NCBI GenBank assembly: GCA_002082585.1
Contig: CP020563.1
Span: forward strand, 3,714,001 to 3,778,000
Reading direction: 5' to 3'
Length of the DNA: 64,000 nt
From: Kitasatospora albolonga
Lineage (GTDB): Bacteria > Actinomycetota > Actinomycetes > Streptomycetales > Streptomycetaceae
Part shown: positions 50,169 to 57,397 of the stretch, one piece after another
How the letters are laid out: each line of letters opens with the position of its first letter
Numbering within the stretch: the first letter of the stretch is position 1
Made by a program: the position numbers and the translations under genes
The notes under the pieces: model-generated
What the model was told of the DNA's origin: nothing
What the model saw: the letters and a program-made list of their open reading frames with translations, nothing else
Database searches by the model: none

Positions 50169-50729
50169 GTGAACGCCTCCTCGCCCCCGCCCTCCCCCGC
50201 CGCACCGGCCGACCTCCTCCGCTGGCAGTTCGACCTGACCTGGTCGCTGTTCGAGTACCACATGGAGCGGATCGAGCCCGACGACTTCCTGTGGGAACCG
50301 GCGGCGAACTGCTGGACGGTACGCAGGTCCGCCGACGGCACCTGGACGCCGGACTGGGCGGACACCGAGCCCGACCCCGTACCCGTACCGACCATCGGCT
50401 GGCTGAGCTGGCACATGGGCTGGTGGTGGAGTGTGGCCACGGACCACGCCCGCGGCAGAACGCCCCGGGGCCGCCACAGCGTCATCTGGCCCGGCGCGGG
50501 CGCCCCGGCCGTCGAGTGGCTGCGCGGCCTGCGTACGGAGTGGCTGACGGCGCTGGACGGCCTCACCGCCACCGACCTGGCGTCCCCGGCCCGGTTCCCC
50601 CAGCAGGACGACGCCCAGTACACCGTCGCCCACATGATCGCGTGGGTGAATGCCGAACTCATGAAGAACGTTGCGGAAATCGGCCAACTCCGCCTCCAGC
50701 GAGCCGCCGCACCGCCTACGGCCCGGTGA
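50169..50729 (+). CDS. DinB-family protein
   Basis: 186-aa four-helix DinB-like protein: LLRWQFDLTWSLFEYHMERI, WLSWHMGWWWSVATDH (metal His), and AHMIAWVNAELMKNVAEIG. DinB-fold enzymes use three His to bind metal and act as thiol transferases, but the substrate here is unknown. GTG start at 50169. Its 3' end overlaps the convergent HTH gene by 14 bp. Confidence 0.85.
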   Translation: MNASSPPPSPAAPADLLRWQFDLTWSLFEYHMERIEPDDFLWEPAANCWTVRRSADGTWTPDWADTEPDPVPVPTIGWLSWHMGWWWSVATDHARGRTPRGRHSVIWPGAGAPAVEWLRGLRTEWLTALDGLTATDLASPARFPQQDDAQYTVAHMIAWVNAELMKNVAEIGQLRLQRAAAPPTAR

Positions 50730-51831
50730 CCACCCCGGGGGCGGTGGCGGTGGCGGCGGCGAGAAGCCGCGCCCGCCACCCGTCGGGAGCCCGCCCGGCC
50801 TCCACAGCCTTCGCCGCGTCCTCGGCGAGATCGACCCCGAGATCGACGGCCCGCCGCTCGGCCCACCGCGCCCAGGCGGCAGCCTGCTCGCAGTCCGGGC
50901 ACATGGTCTGACCACCCATGGCCCGGAAGACGTGCTCGGTCCCGGGCCCCTGGCAGGTGACGAGGGGCGGAACGTACGGCGGAGCAACGGGCGGGGCCGG
51001 GACGGCCGCCTCCACCTTCTGGAGAGGCTCCCGCCGCTCCCTCTCGGGTGCCTCGGGCATCTTCTCCGCCAGCCGGTGCCGCAGGAACCCCACGGCCGAC
51101 CGGACCCCTTCCGGTGGCAGACCACTGCTCAGTACGCGCCGGAGGTCACCGCCCGACACCCCGCGCCGCAACCACTCGGCAGCCTGCGCGACGAGCCCCC
51201 GGGCCTCGGCGACCCCGAGATGCAACCCGCGATGGGAGTGCCGGAGGGACAGCAACACCCGCTCGGCTTCGGCCTCTTGACCCACCAGGGGCTCCACCAG
51301 GGACCCCGTCAGAGGCCCCACATCCGCATCCGTATCCGTATCCACATCCGCATCCGGTCCCGGTCCCGGGGCTTCGGAGGGTGGGCGGGATAAGTTCTTC
51401 TCTCGTTCTTCGTCTACCGGTAGTTGGCCACCGACCACCCGAGCCCCCGGCTCACCGACGGCCGGAAACTGCACACCCGGAGACGCGGCAGCCCCCACAG
51501 CGGACTCGCTCCAGACCGCGCGGGCCTCGGTATCGGTCAACGGAACGTTGGAGAACAGCTGTTGAGTGACCCACAACCCCCGCTCCCCCGACACCCGCCG
51601 CTCATGCACGAACCCGTTCACGACCAACTGCGCCTTGGCCCGCTGGAACGCACGCCCCTTGATGCCCAGCTTCAGAGCATGCCCGGAGAGAGCCAGAGAC
51701 GTCCGGTCGTCGGGCAACCCCTGTACGTACAACAGCAGGATCTTCGCGTCACTGCACAGACGCGGATGACGCACGACATCGTGCGATGCCTTCGTGTAGC
51801 GCCGAACGGGCGCGATAGCATGCCAAAGCAT
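50716..51831 (-). CDS. Helix-turn-helix protein of unknown role (replication-initiator-like)
   Basis: 371-aa protein. N-terminal winged-helix region (VRRYTKASHDVVRHPRLCSDAKILLLYVQGL, LSGHALKLGIKGRAFQRAKAQLVVNGFVHERR) resembles HTH domains in actinobacterial plasmid/ICE replication proteins. Mid-region has a Pro/Asp/Val repeat (PDADVDTDTDADVG) from a 6-bp DNA repeat. The C-terminus has a zinc-finger-like C-x15-C-x2-C set (TCQGPGTEHVF, MCPDCEQAAAW). ATG at 51831 taken; GAGG is about 11 nt away. No mobile-element hallmarks flank it. Chromosomal regulator or relic of an integrated element. Confidence 0.6.
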   Translation of the reverse strand: MLWHAIAPVRRYTKASHDVVRHPRLCSDAKILLLYVQGLPDDRTSLALSGHALKLGIKGRAFQRAKAQLVVNGFVHERRVSGERGLWVTQQLFSNVPLTDTEARAVWSESAVGAAASPGVQFPAVGEPGARVVGGQLPVDEEREKNLSRPPSEAPGPGPDADVDTDTDADVGPLTGSLVEPLVGQEAEAERVLLSLRHSHRGLHLGVAEARGLVAQAAEWLRRGVSGGDLRRVLSSGLPPEGVRSAVGFLRHRLAEKMPEAPERERREPLQKVEAAVPAPPVAPPYVPPLVTCQGPGTEHVFRAMGGQTMCPDCEQAAAWARWAERRAVDLGVDLAEDAAKAVEAGRAPDGWRARLLAAATATAPGVVTGP

Positions 51832-52113
51832 CCCGGTGGACCTCGCAGCTTCCACTAGTTGGGTGAAGGCCCTCGGGTGGGTGCTGTAACACCTCCGGGG
51901 GCCGCTCCATGCGTACGCAACGCGCAACACACAGAGCGTGATGACACGATCACCGTACAGCAGGCGGGAGGGCGTTCACGCCCAAATCGACGCGAGACGA
52001 CCTCAAGTCCCCCTCCAGAGGCACGCGATCGCTCCCCAAAGCTCCGTCTGTTGAACAATCAAATTGTCGAAATCTCGACGGCGCCCCTTACCCCGGCTGA
52101 GACGCTGGTCCTC
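51832..52113. other. Divergent regulatory gap, 282 bp
   Basis: AT-richer than its surroundings toward 52050-52080, where ACAAT-N3-ATTGT (52055-52067) and GTCGA-N4-TCGAC (52066-52079) overlap. No ORF. Must hold the promoters of the HTH gene (minus) and the pentapeptide gene (plus). Confidence 0.5.
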
Positions 52114-52548
52114 ATGACCACGCCACTGACCGCTCGCCAACGCCTTTCCGAGCTCCACCGCTACGCGGCCGTAAGCGGCGAGGACTTCACCGCCCAGAAC
52201 CTTGCTTCCACCCGCACGAACCAACTCCGCTTCGCGCGCTGCTCATTCGCCGGAGCGGACCTCCGCTACGCCACCCTGGAAGGCTGCTGGTTCAAGTTCT
52301 GCGACTTCAGCGGCGCCGACCTGCGAGGAGCCTCCCTACGCGGCGCGGTCCTGGCCGGCTGCGACCTCCGCGACGCGGACCTGCGCGACGCCGACCTGAC
52401 GGACGTACGCCTGAGCAGCGTCAACACCGGCATCCCCCGCCTGGGCCCAACTGACGTAACAGGCGCCCGCTTCGAGGGAACATCACTGCGCAACGCCCTT
52501 GCGGAGGACGTCATCGGCTGGCCGTTGGGGCTGGTGCGAAACGAATAG
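52114..52548 (+). CDS. Pentapeptide-repeat protein
   Basis: 144-aa protein with a right-handed quadrilateral beta-helix made of A(D/N)LXX repeats: FARCSFAGADLRYATLEGCWFKFCDFSGADLRGASLRGAVLAGCDLRDADLRDADLTDV. Such proteins can mimic DNA (gyrase protection) or act as scaffolds; too short to be a classic Qnr. ATG at 52114 chosen as the first in-frame Met after the AT-rich region. Confidence 0.85.
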   Translation: MTTPLTARQRLSELHRYAAVSGEDFTAQNLASTRTNQLRFARCSFAGADLRYATLEGCWFKFCDFSGADLRGASLRGAVLAGCDLRDADLRDADLTDVRLSSVNTGIPRLGPTDVTGARFEGTSLRNALAEDVIGWPLGLVRNE

Positions 52549-52655
52549 CCCCGCGAAACCTGTTCCACCAGGTGAGGGGCACGCTTGACCACCGCCCACG
52601 GCAGAACAGGCCGTTCGGCGGACACCTGACGTTCCCAGCACCGCCTGAACTCGCG

Positions 52656-52840
52656 TCAGCACGGCTCGACCGGCAGCAGCTCACCCACCCGGCCCGGCAG
52701 TTCGGGGTACTCGCGCCGGGCTGCGGCGATCGATGCCAGAGCCGCCCATGACGCCTCCGCGACGGGTCCGGGGCGACCCGCCGCGAGGCCGCCGACCGAG
52801 AACACGGCCCGGCCGATGTGACGGCGGAGCAATGTGAGGT
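52656..52840 (-). pseudogene. Remnant of a coding sequence
   Basis: Minus-strand frame from a TGA near 52842 to a stop at 52656-52658 reads LLRRHIGRAVFSVGGLAAG, then EASWAALASIAAARREYPELPGRVGELL, which looks like genuine protein (biased codon third positions, amphipathic helices), but there is no ATG/GTG start and no RBS. Family not recognised. The rest of 52549-52997 shows no gene. Confidence 0.35.
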
Positions 52841-52997
52841 GTCCGGACCATCATCGCTGACTTCACCCCGGCTCGTTGGGCGCCGGGGTGAAGTCGATCG
52901 CTACGGCTCCGAGCCGCTTCCATCGGAGCACCTGCGCAGGGTCATCGACGGAGCGAGCGGGAGCCGGCCCCTTCGCCGGTCCCGTCCGCTCGCGCCT

Positions 52998-53450
52998 TCA
53001 CCACGGTTTGCACGGGCCGAAGCTGACCCGGCCGCCCGGACCGACGGCACGCGCCCGGATCTCGGGCTGCGCGAGCGTATTGCCCCAGGGGACCTGCGCT
53101 CCCCAGCCGGCCTCGCGAAGCCCCACGCCCACCCACACCATCCGGCCGTCCTCGAAGCCCATCACCTGGACCGCGATTCCCGATGTTTCGCTGGTGACGG
53201 TTCCGTTGTAGCCGAGGCGGAAGCCCGGGTGTCCCGCGATGCTTTCGCTTGAGCGGTAGTGGTGCCAGCCGCCCACCCCCGGGACCGAGCCCTCGCACCC
53301 GAAGGTCAGCGTGTCCAGGGCCACGACGGGTGCTTCGGCGACCGGGGCGGGGGCCGCGCCAGCGGGGCCGGTGACAAGACCCGACAGCGCGAGGACGGCC
53401 GCCACCGATCCGGCCAACCGATGCTTCCCATACTTACGGCGTGCGCTCAT
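52998..53450 (-). CDS. Small secreted protein
   Basis: 150-aa secreted protein; signal peptide to about residue 36 (RLAGSVAAVLALSGLVTGPAGAAPAP). The mature domain has two Cys far apart (TFGCEGSV and FGPCKPW) likely forming one disulfide, with Gly/Val-rich beta strands. No family recognised; no catalytic motif. GGAGAAC precedes the ATG at 53450. Confidence 0.75.
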   Translation of the reverse strand: MSARRKYGKHRLAGSVAAVLALSGLVTGPAGAAPAPVAEAPVVALDTLTFGCEGSVPGVGGWHHYRSSESIAGHPGFRLGYNGTVTSETSGIAVQVMGFEDGRMVWVGVGLREAGWGAQVPWGNTLAQPEIRARAVGPGGRVSFGPCKPW

Positions 53451-53577
53451 AGCGGTTCTCCGTCGTTCGCGAACGATGCTTGGAGAAGCACTGTGCAACC
53501 CGTGGCGGTACGTTCCCAACGGTCACACAGGGTATTTACCCCGAATGAACGAAGCCGAATCGATCCTCCCGTTCACC

Positions 53578-53808
53578 TCACCCCGCGCACTCCGCGGTGA
53601 GGGCCCGCTGCTGGAAGGTCTCGGGAGTGCCCGGGGTGGTGGCGCCCAGGCGGCGGGCCAGGTCCTCGGCGGTGCGGCCGGTGAATTCGTCGCGGAGGCT
53701 GTACTCGGGGTCGCCCGGGGCGGCGGCGGAAGTGGTGACCTTGTTCCCGGCCGACTGGACGTCGCCCTGCGACTCGCCCTGGCCCAGGACGCCGTTGTCG
53801 TACGGCAT
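53578..53808 (-). CDS. Small hypothetical protein
   Basis: 76-aa protein: MPYDNGVLGQGESQGDVQSAGNK then EYSLRDEFTGRTAEDLARRLGAT. Acidic N-terminus, no TM or signal. GGAG lies 6 nt before the ATG at 53806-53808, which supports translation. Not recognised. Confidence 0.5.
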   Translation of the reverse strand: MPYDNGVLGQGESQGDVQSAGNKVTTSAAAPGDPEYSLRDEFTGRTAEDLARRLGATTPGTPETFQQRALTAECAG

Positions 53809-54212
53809 CGTGACTCCGCACCGAGGCCACGCCACCGGCCGGGGATGTCCCCGTCGTCGGAGTCGCACCTCGGCGACTCCCACTGGAGCGCCATCAGCCG
53901 GGAAACAGCCCAGGAACTCGGCGGCGCCTCGGTATCGCCCCGGTGCCGTACCCGTCCTGCTCACCCTGGCCGTCACCGTCACGGTGCTGCTGCGGAAGGC
54001 GGCCGGGCAGGCGCAGCCGGAGCGGGTACCCGTGCCCCCGTCCGTACGGTCCACCGAGCAGAGCCCTCCTGAGGCTCGGACGGCCGGGCGCCGGGGCCGC
54101 CGGGCTCCCGCACCGCGTCCTGCCGATCGCCAACTCCCCCTGGCAGCAACGCCGGACAGTCTCCGGCCCGGACCCGCGAATCCGGGGCGGGGGGCCACCG
54201 TCCCTGCTAGCT
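53809..54212. other. Probable decayed coding stretch
   Basis: On the plus strand around 53950-54050 a frame reads VPVLLTLAVTVTVLLRKAAGQAQ, like one TM helix with a basic end, but with no credible start, no RBS and no domain. Treated as non-coding or decayed. Nothing else seen. Confidence 0.35.
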
Positions 54213-54230
54213 TCTACACGTCTGTAGAGT
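54213..54230 (+). promoter_or_regulatory. Palindrome over the -10 of the TerB-like gene
   Basis: TCTACA-CGTC-TGTAGA (54213-54228) is a perfect 6-bp-arm inverted repeat, overlapping the TANNNT -10 TAGAGT at 54225-54230. Transcription would start about 54237 in an AT-rich tract, 36 nt before the ATG. Confidence 0.5.
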
Positions 54231-54272
54231 TTTCTTTTGTTCCGGCATTGCACCGCAACGTATGGAGATGTC

Positions 54273-54728
54273 ATGGCCCTGTGGGATCGGATCAAGGAAT
54301 CCGCTTCGTCTATGCAGACGCAGCTGGAAGCGAAGAAGAACGACCTCAAGTCGGGGGCGTTCCGGGACGCGAGCATGGCCATGTGTGCTCTGGTCGCCGC
54401 CGCCGACGGCTCGATCGACGCGTCCGAGCGTCAGCGCGTCGCCGCGCTGATCTCGAACAACGACGTCCTGAAGAACTTCCCCGCCGACGACCTTCAGCGG
54501 CGGTTCAACGACTACCTGAACAAGCTCACCGCCGACTTCGACTTCGGCAAGGTCAGCGTGCTCCAGGAGATCGCCAAGGCGAAGAAGAAGCCCGCCGAGG
54601 CGCGTGCCGTCATCCAGATCGGCATCATCATCGGCGGCGCCGACGGCGACTTCGACAAGACGGAGCAGGCCGTCGTGCGCGAGGCGTGCTTCGCCCTGGA
54701 CCTGCCCCCGCACGAGTTCGACCTCTGA
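54273..54728 (+). CDS. TerB-like tellurite-resistance-family protein
   Basis: 151-aa helical TerB-type protein. Two acidic metal-binding loops are visible, AAADGSIDASE and GGADGDFDKTE, as in TerB. Starts MALWDRIKESASSMQTQLEAKKNDL. GGAG is 5 nt before the ATG. TerB proteins bind divalent metal at the inner membrane surface and link to stress/phage responses. No terC/D/E neighbours here; TerC-family gene is at 13 kb. Confidence 0.9.
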   Translation: MALWDRIKESASSMQTQLEAKKNDLKSGAFRDASMAMCALVAAADGSIDASERQRVAALISNNDVLKNFPADDLQRRFNDYLNKLTADFDFGKVSVLQEIAKAKKKPAEARAVIQIGIIIGGADGDFDKTEQAVVREACFALDLPPHEFDL

Positions 54729-54756
54729 GCGACGCGTCACGGGCCGGCCGGGCGCC

Positions 54757-55830
54757 TCACAGCTCCTTGGCCGGCCAGTCCAGCAGGCGGGCGCCGATCA
54801 CCGCCGTCTGAAGGCTGTAGCGGTGCATCGGGTCCGCCGGGTCGGAGCCCGTGAGCTGGTGGATGCGTTCCAGGCGGTACGTCAGCGCCCGTACGCTCAG
54901 CGCCAGGCGGCGGGCCGTCTCGGCCGCCACGCACCCCGCGTCGAAGTAGACCGCGAGCGTCTTCAGCAGCGGTTCGGCGCCGCCCCGCGCCTTCTGCAGC
55001 GGGCCCAGCTCGCTGCGCACCAGATCCGCCATCGCCTGCCGGTCCCGGGTCAGCACCGGGTAGACCAGGAGGTCCGAGGCGTACAGCACCGGGTCCTCCA
55101 TCCCCATCCGGTCGGCGAGATCGAGGGCTTCCAGCGCCTCGTCGTAACTGTGGACCACCCCGCCCGGACCCTTGTGCGGACGGCCGACCGCGACCTGGCC
55201 GCCGTCCGTCGCCGCGTGCGACTGCTTGGCGAAGTAGCGCAGGACGTCGGGCTGGCTGCCGGGGGCGATGCAGACGATCCGCCCGTCCTTCGTCGTCAGC
55301 AGGATCTTGCGCCCGCTGAACCGGGTCAGCAGCGCCGCCTCCACACTGCGCGGCACCGCGTCCGTCTCCGTGTACGCCTCCGGGCCCACCGCCACCGCGA
55401 CCGCGTGCGCCCGCGAAAGCCGCAGGCCGAAGCGGGTGGCCCGCTCCGCGAGATGCACCAAGTCGCTGCGCCCGTACAGGAGATCGTCGATGAACTCGCG
55501 GCGCGCCGCCTCCTCCCGCCGGACCGTCAGCCGCTGCGCGCGCTCGAAGCCTTCCGCGAACGCGTCGACCGCCTGCTCCACGGCGGCCAGCACCGCGTCC
55601 GCCGTGGCAGGGTTGTTTCCGGCAGCCGCGCGCGGCCATGCCTCGCGCGTCTGGGCCAGATGCATCGTCACCAACGCACGCAGCTGGTGGCCCGCGTCGG
55701 CCGCCTCACGGCCCAACGCCCGGCGCATCTCCAGTTCGTTACGCGTCAGACGACGCCCCGTGGTGGCGACTTCGCCCAGAATATGGGCATAGTTGCCCAG
55801 TATTTCCTCGGGAATCCTCGGCTCTGCCAC
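54757..55830 (-). CDS. PucR/CdaR-type transcriptional regulator
   Basis: 357-aa regulator: N-terminal helical domain (LGNYAHILGEVATTGRRLTRNELEMRRALG), GGDEF-like middle region (AVAVAVGPEAYTETD), and the C-terminal PucR HTH (LLKTLAVYFDAGCVAAETARRLALSVRALTYRLERIHQLTG). GTG at 55828-55830 has AAGGAG 5 nt upstream; a GTG two codons earlier is too close to it. It is divergent from locus B and only 66 bp from the shared element, so it may regulate it, by position only. Confidence 0.9.
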   Translation of the reverse strand: MAEPRIPEEILGNYAHILGEVATTGRRLTRNELEMRRALGREAADAGHQLRALVTMHLAQTREAWPRAAAGNNPATADAVLAAVEQAVDAFAEGFERAQRLTVRREEAARREFIDDLLYGRSDLVHLAERATRFGLRLSRAHAVAVAVGPEAYTETDAVPRSVEAALLTRFSGRKILLTTKDGRIVCIAPGSQPDVLRYFAKQSHAATDGGQVAVGRPHKGPGGVVHSYDEALEALDLADRMGMEDPVLYASDLLVYPVLTRDRQAMADLVRSELGPLQKARGGAEPLLKTLAVYFDAGCVAAETARRLALSVRALTYRLERIHQLTGSDPADPMHRYSLQTAVIGARLLDWPAKEL

Positions 55831-55895
55831 GCACACTCCTTCAACCTTGCAACAGTCCTGTCATTCCACCAACGCGCACAGGGTGGTGCCGGTGC

Positions 55896-55938
55896 CCGGC
55901 ATTAGGAAAGCGTAAAGATTGCCGGAGTCCGGCAATGC
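55896..55938 (+). promoter_or_regulatory. Shared SPFH-locus element, copy B
   Basis: CCGGCA (55896-55901), ten variable bases, GTAAAGATTGCCGGA (55912-55926), two bases, CCGGCAATGC. TTGCCGGA-G-TCCGGCAA is a perfect palindrome here. Spacing is base-for-base the same as copy A at 47752-47794. An additional GCCGG half lies just upstream. The regulator is not identifiable from sequence. Confidence 0.85.
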
Positions 55939-55981
55939 GGTGGGTGGGGGTCGGATGACAGGATCAGGTCAGCAACACAAC

Positions 55982-56094
55982 GGGGGAACACACGGGGGAG
56001 CACGGGGGACACGGGGGAAAACAGGGGCCCTTCCGGACGATCCACGGGGGATCACACGGGGGATCACGGGGGATTCGGAGATCCGATCACGGGG
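55982..56094 (+). other. G-run leader with predicted G-quadruplex
   Basis: Four G5 runs in the sense strand at 55982, 55994, 56004 and 56013 with loops of 7, 5 and 4 nt, a canonical quadruplex; more G5 runs at 56046, 56058 and 56068 in ACGGGGGATCAC units. The leader of locus B from the shared element to the first start is about 400 nt; nothing else coding was seen in 55939-56342. Confidence 0.85.
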
Positions 56095-56342
56095 ATCACG
56101 GGTCGGAGATCCGACGGGCACCTGAGGGGAGCAACCCGGTTGCTGCGGCACTGTTCGCGGTGGCGCAGCGCCGGGCCCCACCACCGCCGGACCCCACCAC
56201 GGCCGTACGCGTACGTCACGCACGTACGTACCGGTCGAACGGCCCGTACCGGCCGGTGATCGCTCACGACTCCCCCGTACTGTTCGAAAAAGCGCGCCCC
56301 GCCACCGGGCCGGGGCGCAGAACCGCAGAGGGGGTGGGACCG

Positions 56343-57026
56343 GTGAACGAGTTCCTGGACGCGGCACTCGGCTTCCCCGCCGTCATCTTCGGCGCGGCCC
56401 TCGTGGTCGTCGTCTGCTTCTGGCTCCTCGTGCTGGCCGGTGCCGCCGATCAGCACTCCTTCGACTCGGACGTCGACTCCGGCGCCGTCGGCTTCGGCGG
56501 GGTGCCGGTCACGGTCTCCGTGTCGCTGCTCGTGGTCGTCGCCTGGTTCGGCAGCCTGAGCGGCACGGTCCTGCTGGACCGGGCCGACGCCGCCGGTACC
56601 ACCCGCGCGGTGCTCGCCGTCGCCGTACTCGTCGGCTCGCTCCTCCTCGCCTGGGGCGCCGTCCGCCTTCTCGCACACCTCTTCCGCCGGTACTTCCCGG
56701 CGGAACCTCCGCCGTCACGCAAGGACTTCGTCGGGCGCGTGTGCACCATCCGCACCGGCTCCGTCAGCGCCGTCTTCGGCCAGGCCGAAGTCGCCGCGGC
56801 CGACGGCTCGACGGCCATCGTCCAGGTCCGCCAGGCCCCCCGGGCCCCGCAGCTCGCCGGACTGCGCGCCGAGGAGATCCTCGTCTCGGGCAGTACGGGA
56901 CTCCTCTACGCGTACGACGAAGAGGGCGAGTTCTTCTGGGTGTCGCCGTACGACGCGGCGCTCGACCCGGGTCCGAAGGAGAAACCGGGCGGGCGGCCGG
57001 GGCTGCCGGAAGCCGCGGACGGCTGA
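56343..57026 (+). CDS. YqiJ/NfeD-like membrane protein, flotillin partner (locus B)
   Basis: 227-aa protein: two or three helices (PAVIFGAALVVVVCFWLLVLAG; VTVSVSLLVVVAWFGSLSGT; LAVAVLVGSLLLAWGAVRLLAHL) with DSDVDSG between, then an OB-fold C-terminus (DFVGRVCTIRTGSVSAVFGQAEVAAADGSTAIVQVR). Matches YqiJ, the partner of YqiK-type flotillins. GTG at 56343 follows GAGGGGGTGGG. The next gene is 371 bp downstream on the same strand. Confidence 0.87.
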   Translation: MNEFLDAALGFPAVIFGAALVVVVCFWLLVLAGAADQHSFDSDVDSGAVGFGGVPVTVSVSLLVVVAWFGSLSGTVLLDRADAAGTTRAVLAVAVLVGSLLLAWGAVRLLAHLFRRYFPAEPPPSRKDFVGRVCTIRTGSVSAVFGQAEVAAADGSTAIVQVRQAPRAPQLAGLRAEEILVSGSTGLLYAYDEEGEFFWVSPYDAALDPGPKEKPGGRPGLPEAADG

Positions 57027-57397
57027 CCCGGCGGGGCGTGTGCCCGGCCGGGGCCCGGGGGACGGGGACAAGGGACGGAAGTCCTGTGGCCCTGTGGTCC
57101 GGTCTCGTCGCCGCGGTGGGCCGCCGACCGTCTCGGGGCGGATGCGGATACGGACGCGGATACGAGTCGGGCGCGGGGCGTGGCACCTGCCGGTCCGGCC
57201 CCGGACCGGCCCCGGACCGGGCCGGGCCGGGTGCGGGATCTCGGCAGGGCCCTTGAAGAGAGGGGGCTTCACGGGACCTTCTCCCCCCGTTGACGCGCGT
57301 CCTTCTTCTGTTCGCCTTTTCGCCCCCGCCCCTTCCTTCCTCTTCCTTCTTCTTCGCCTGTTCTCACTTACGTACCCTCCAGCCGCCAAGGACTCTT
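57027..57397 (+). other. 371-bp gap before the large flotillin, pyrimidine-rich leader
   Basis: No ORF with coding character. 57295-57365 is nearly all C and T (CCCCTTCCTTCCTCTTCC), like the leader at 46620-46735 on the other strand. TTGACG at 57291-57296 could be a -35, so the flotillin may have its own promoter besides readthrough from 56343. Confidence 0.5.

Noticed and set aside
50716..52548. Integrated plasmid or ICE suggested by the replication-like HTH protein
   Set aside because: No integrase, excisionase, tRNA target, FtsK/Tra gene or flanking direct repeats were seen.
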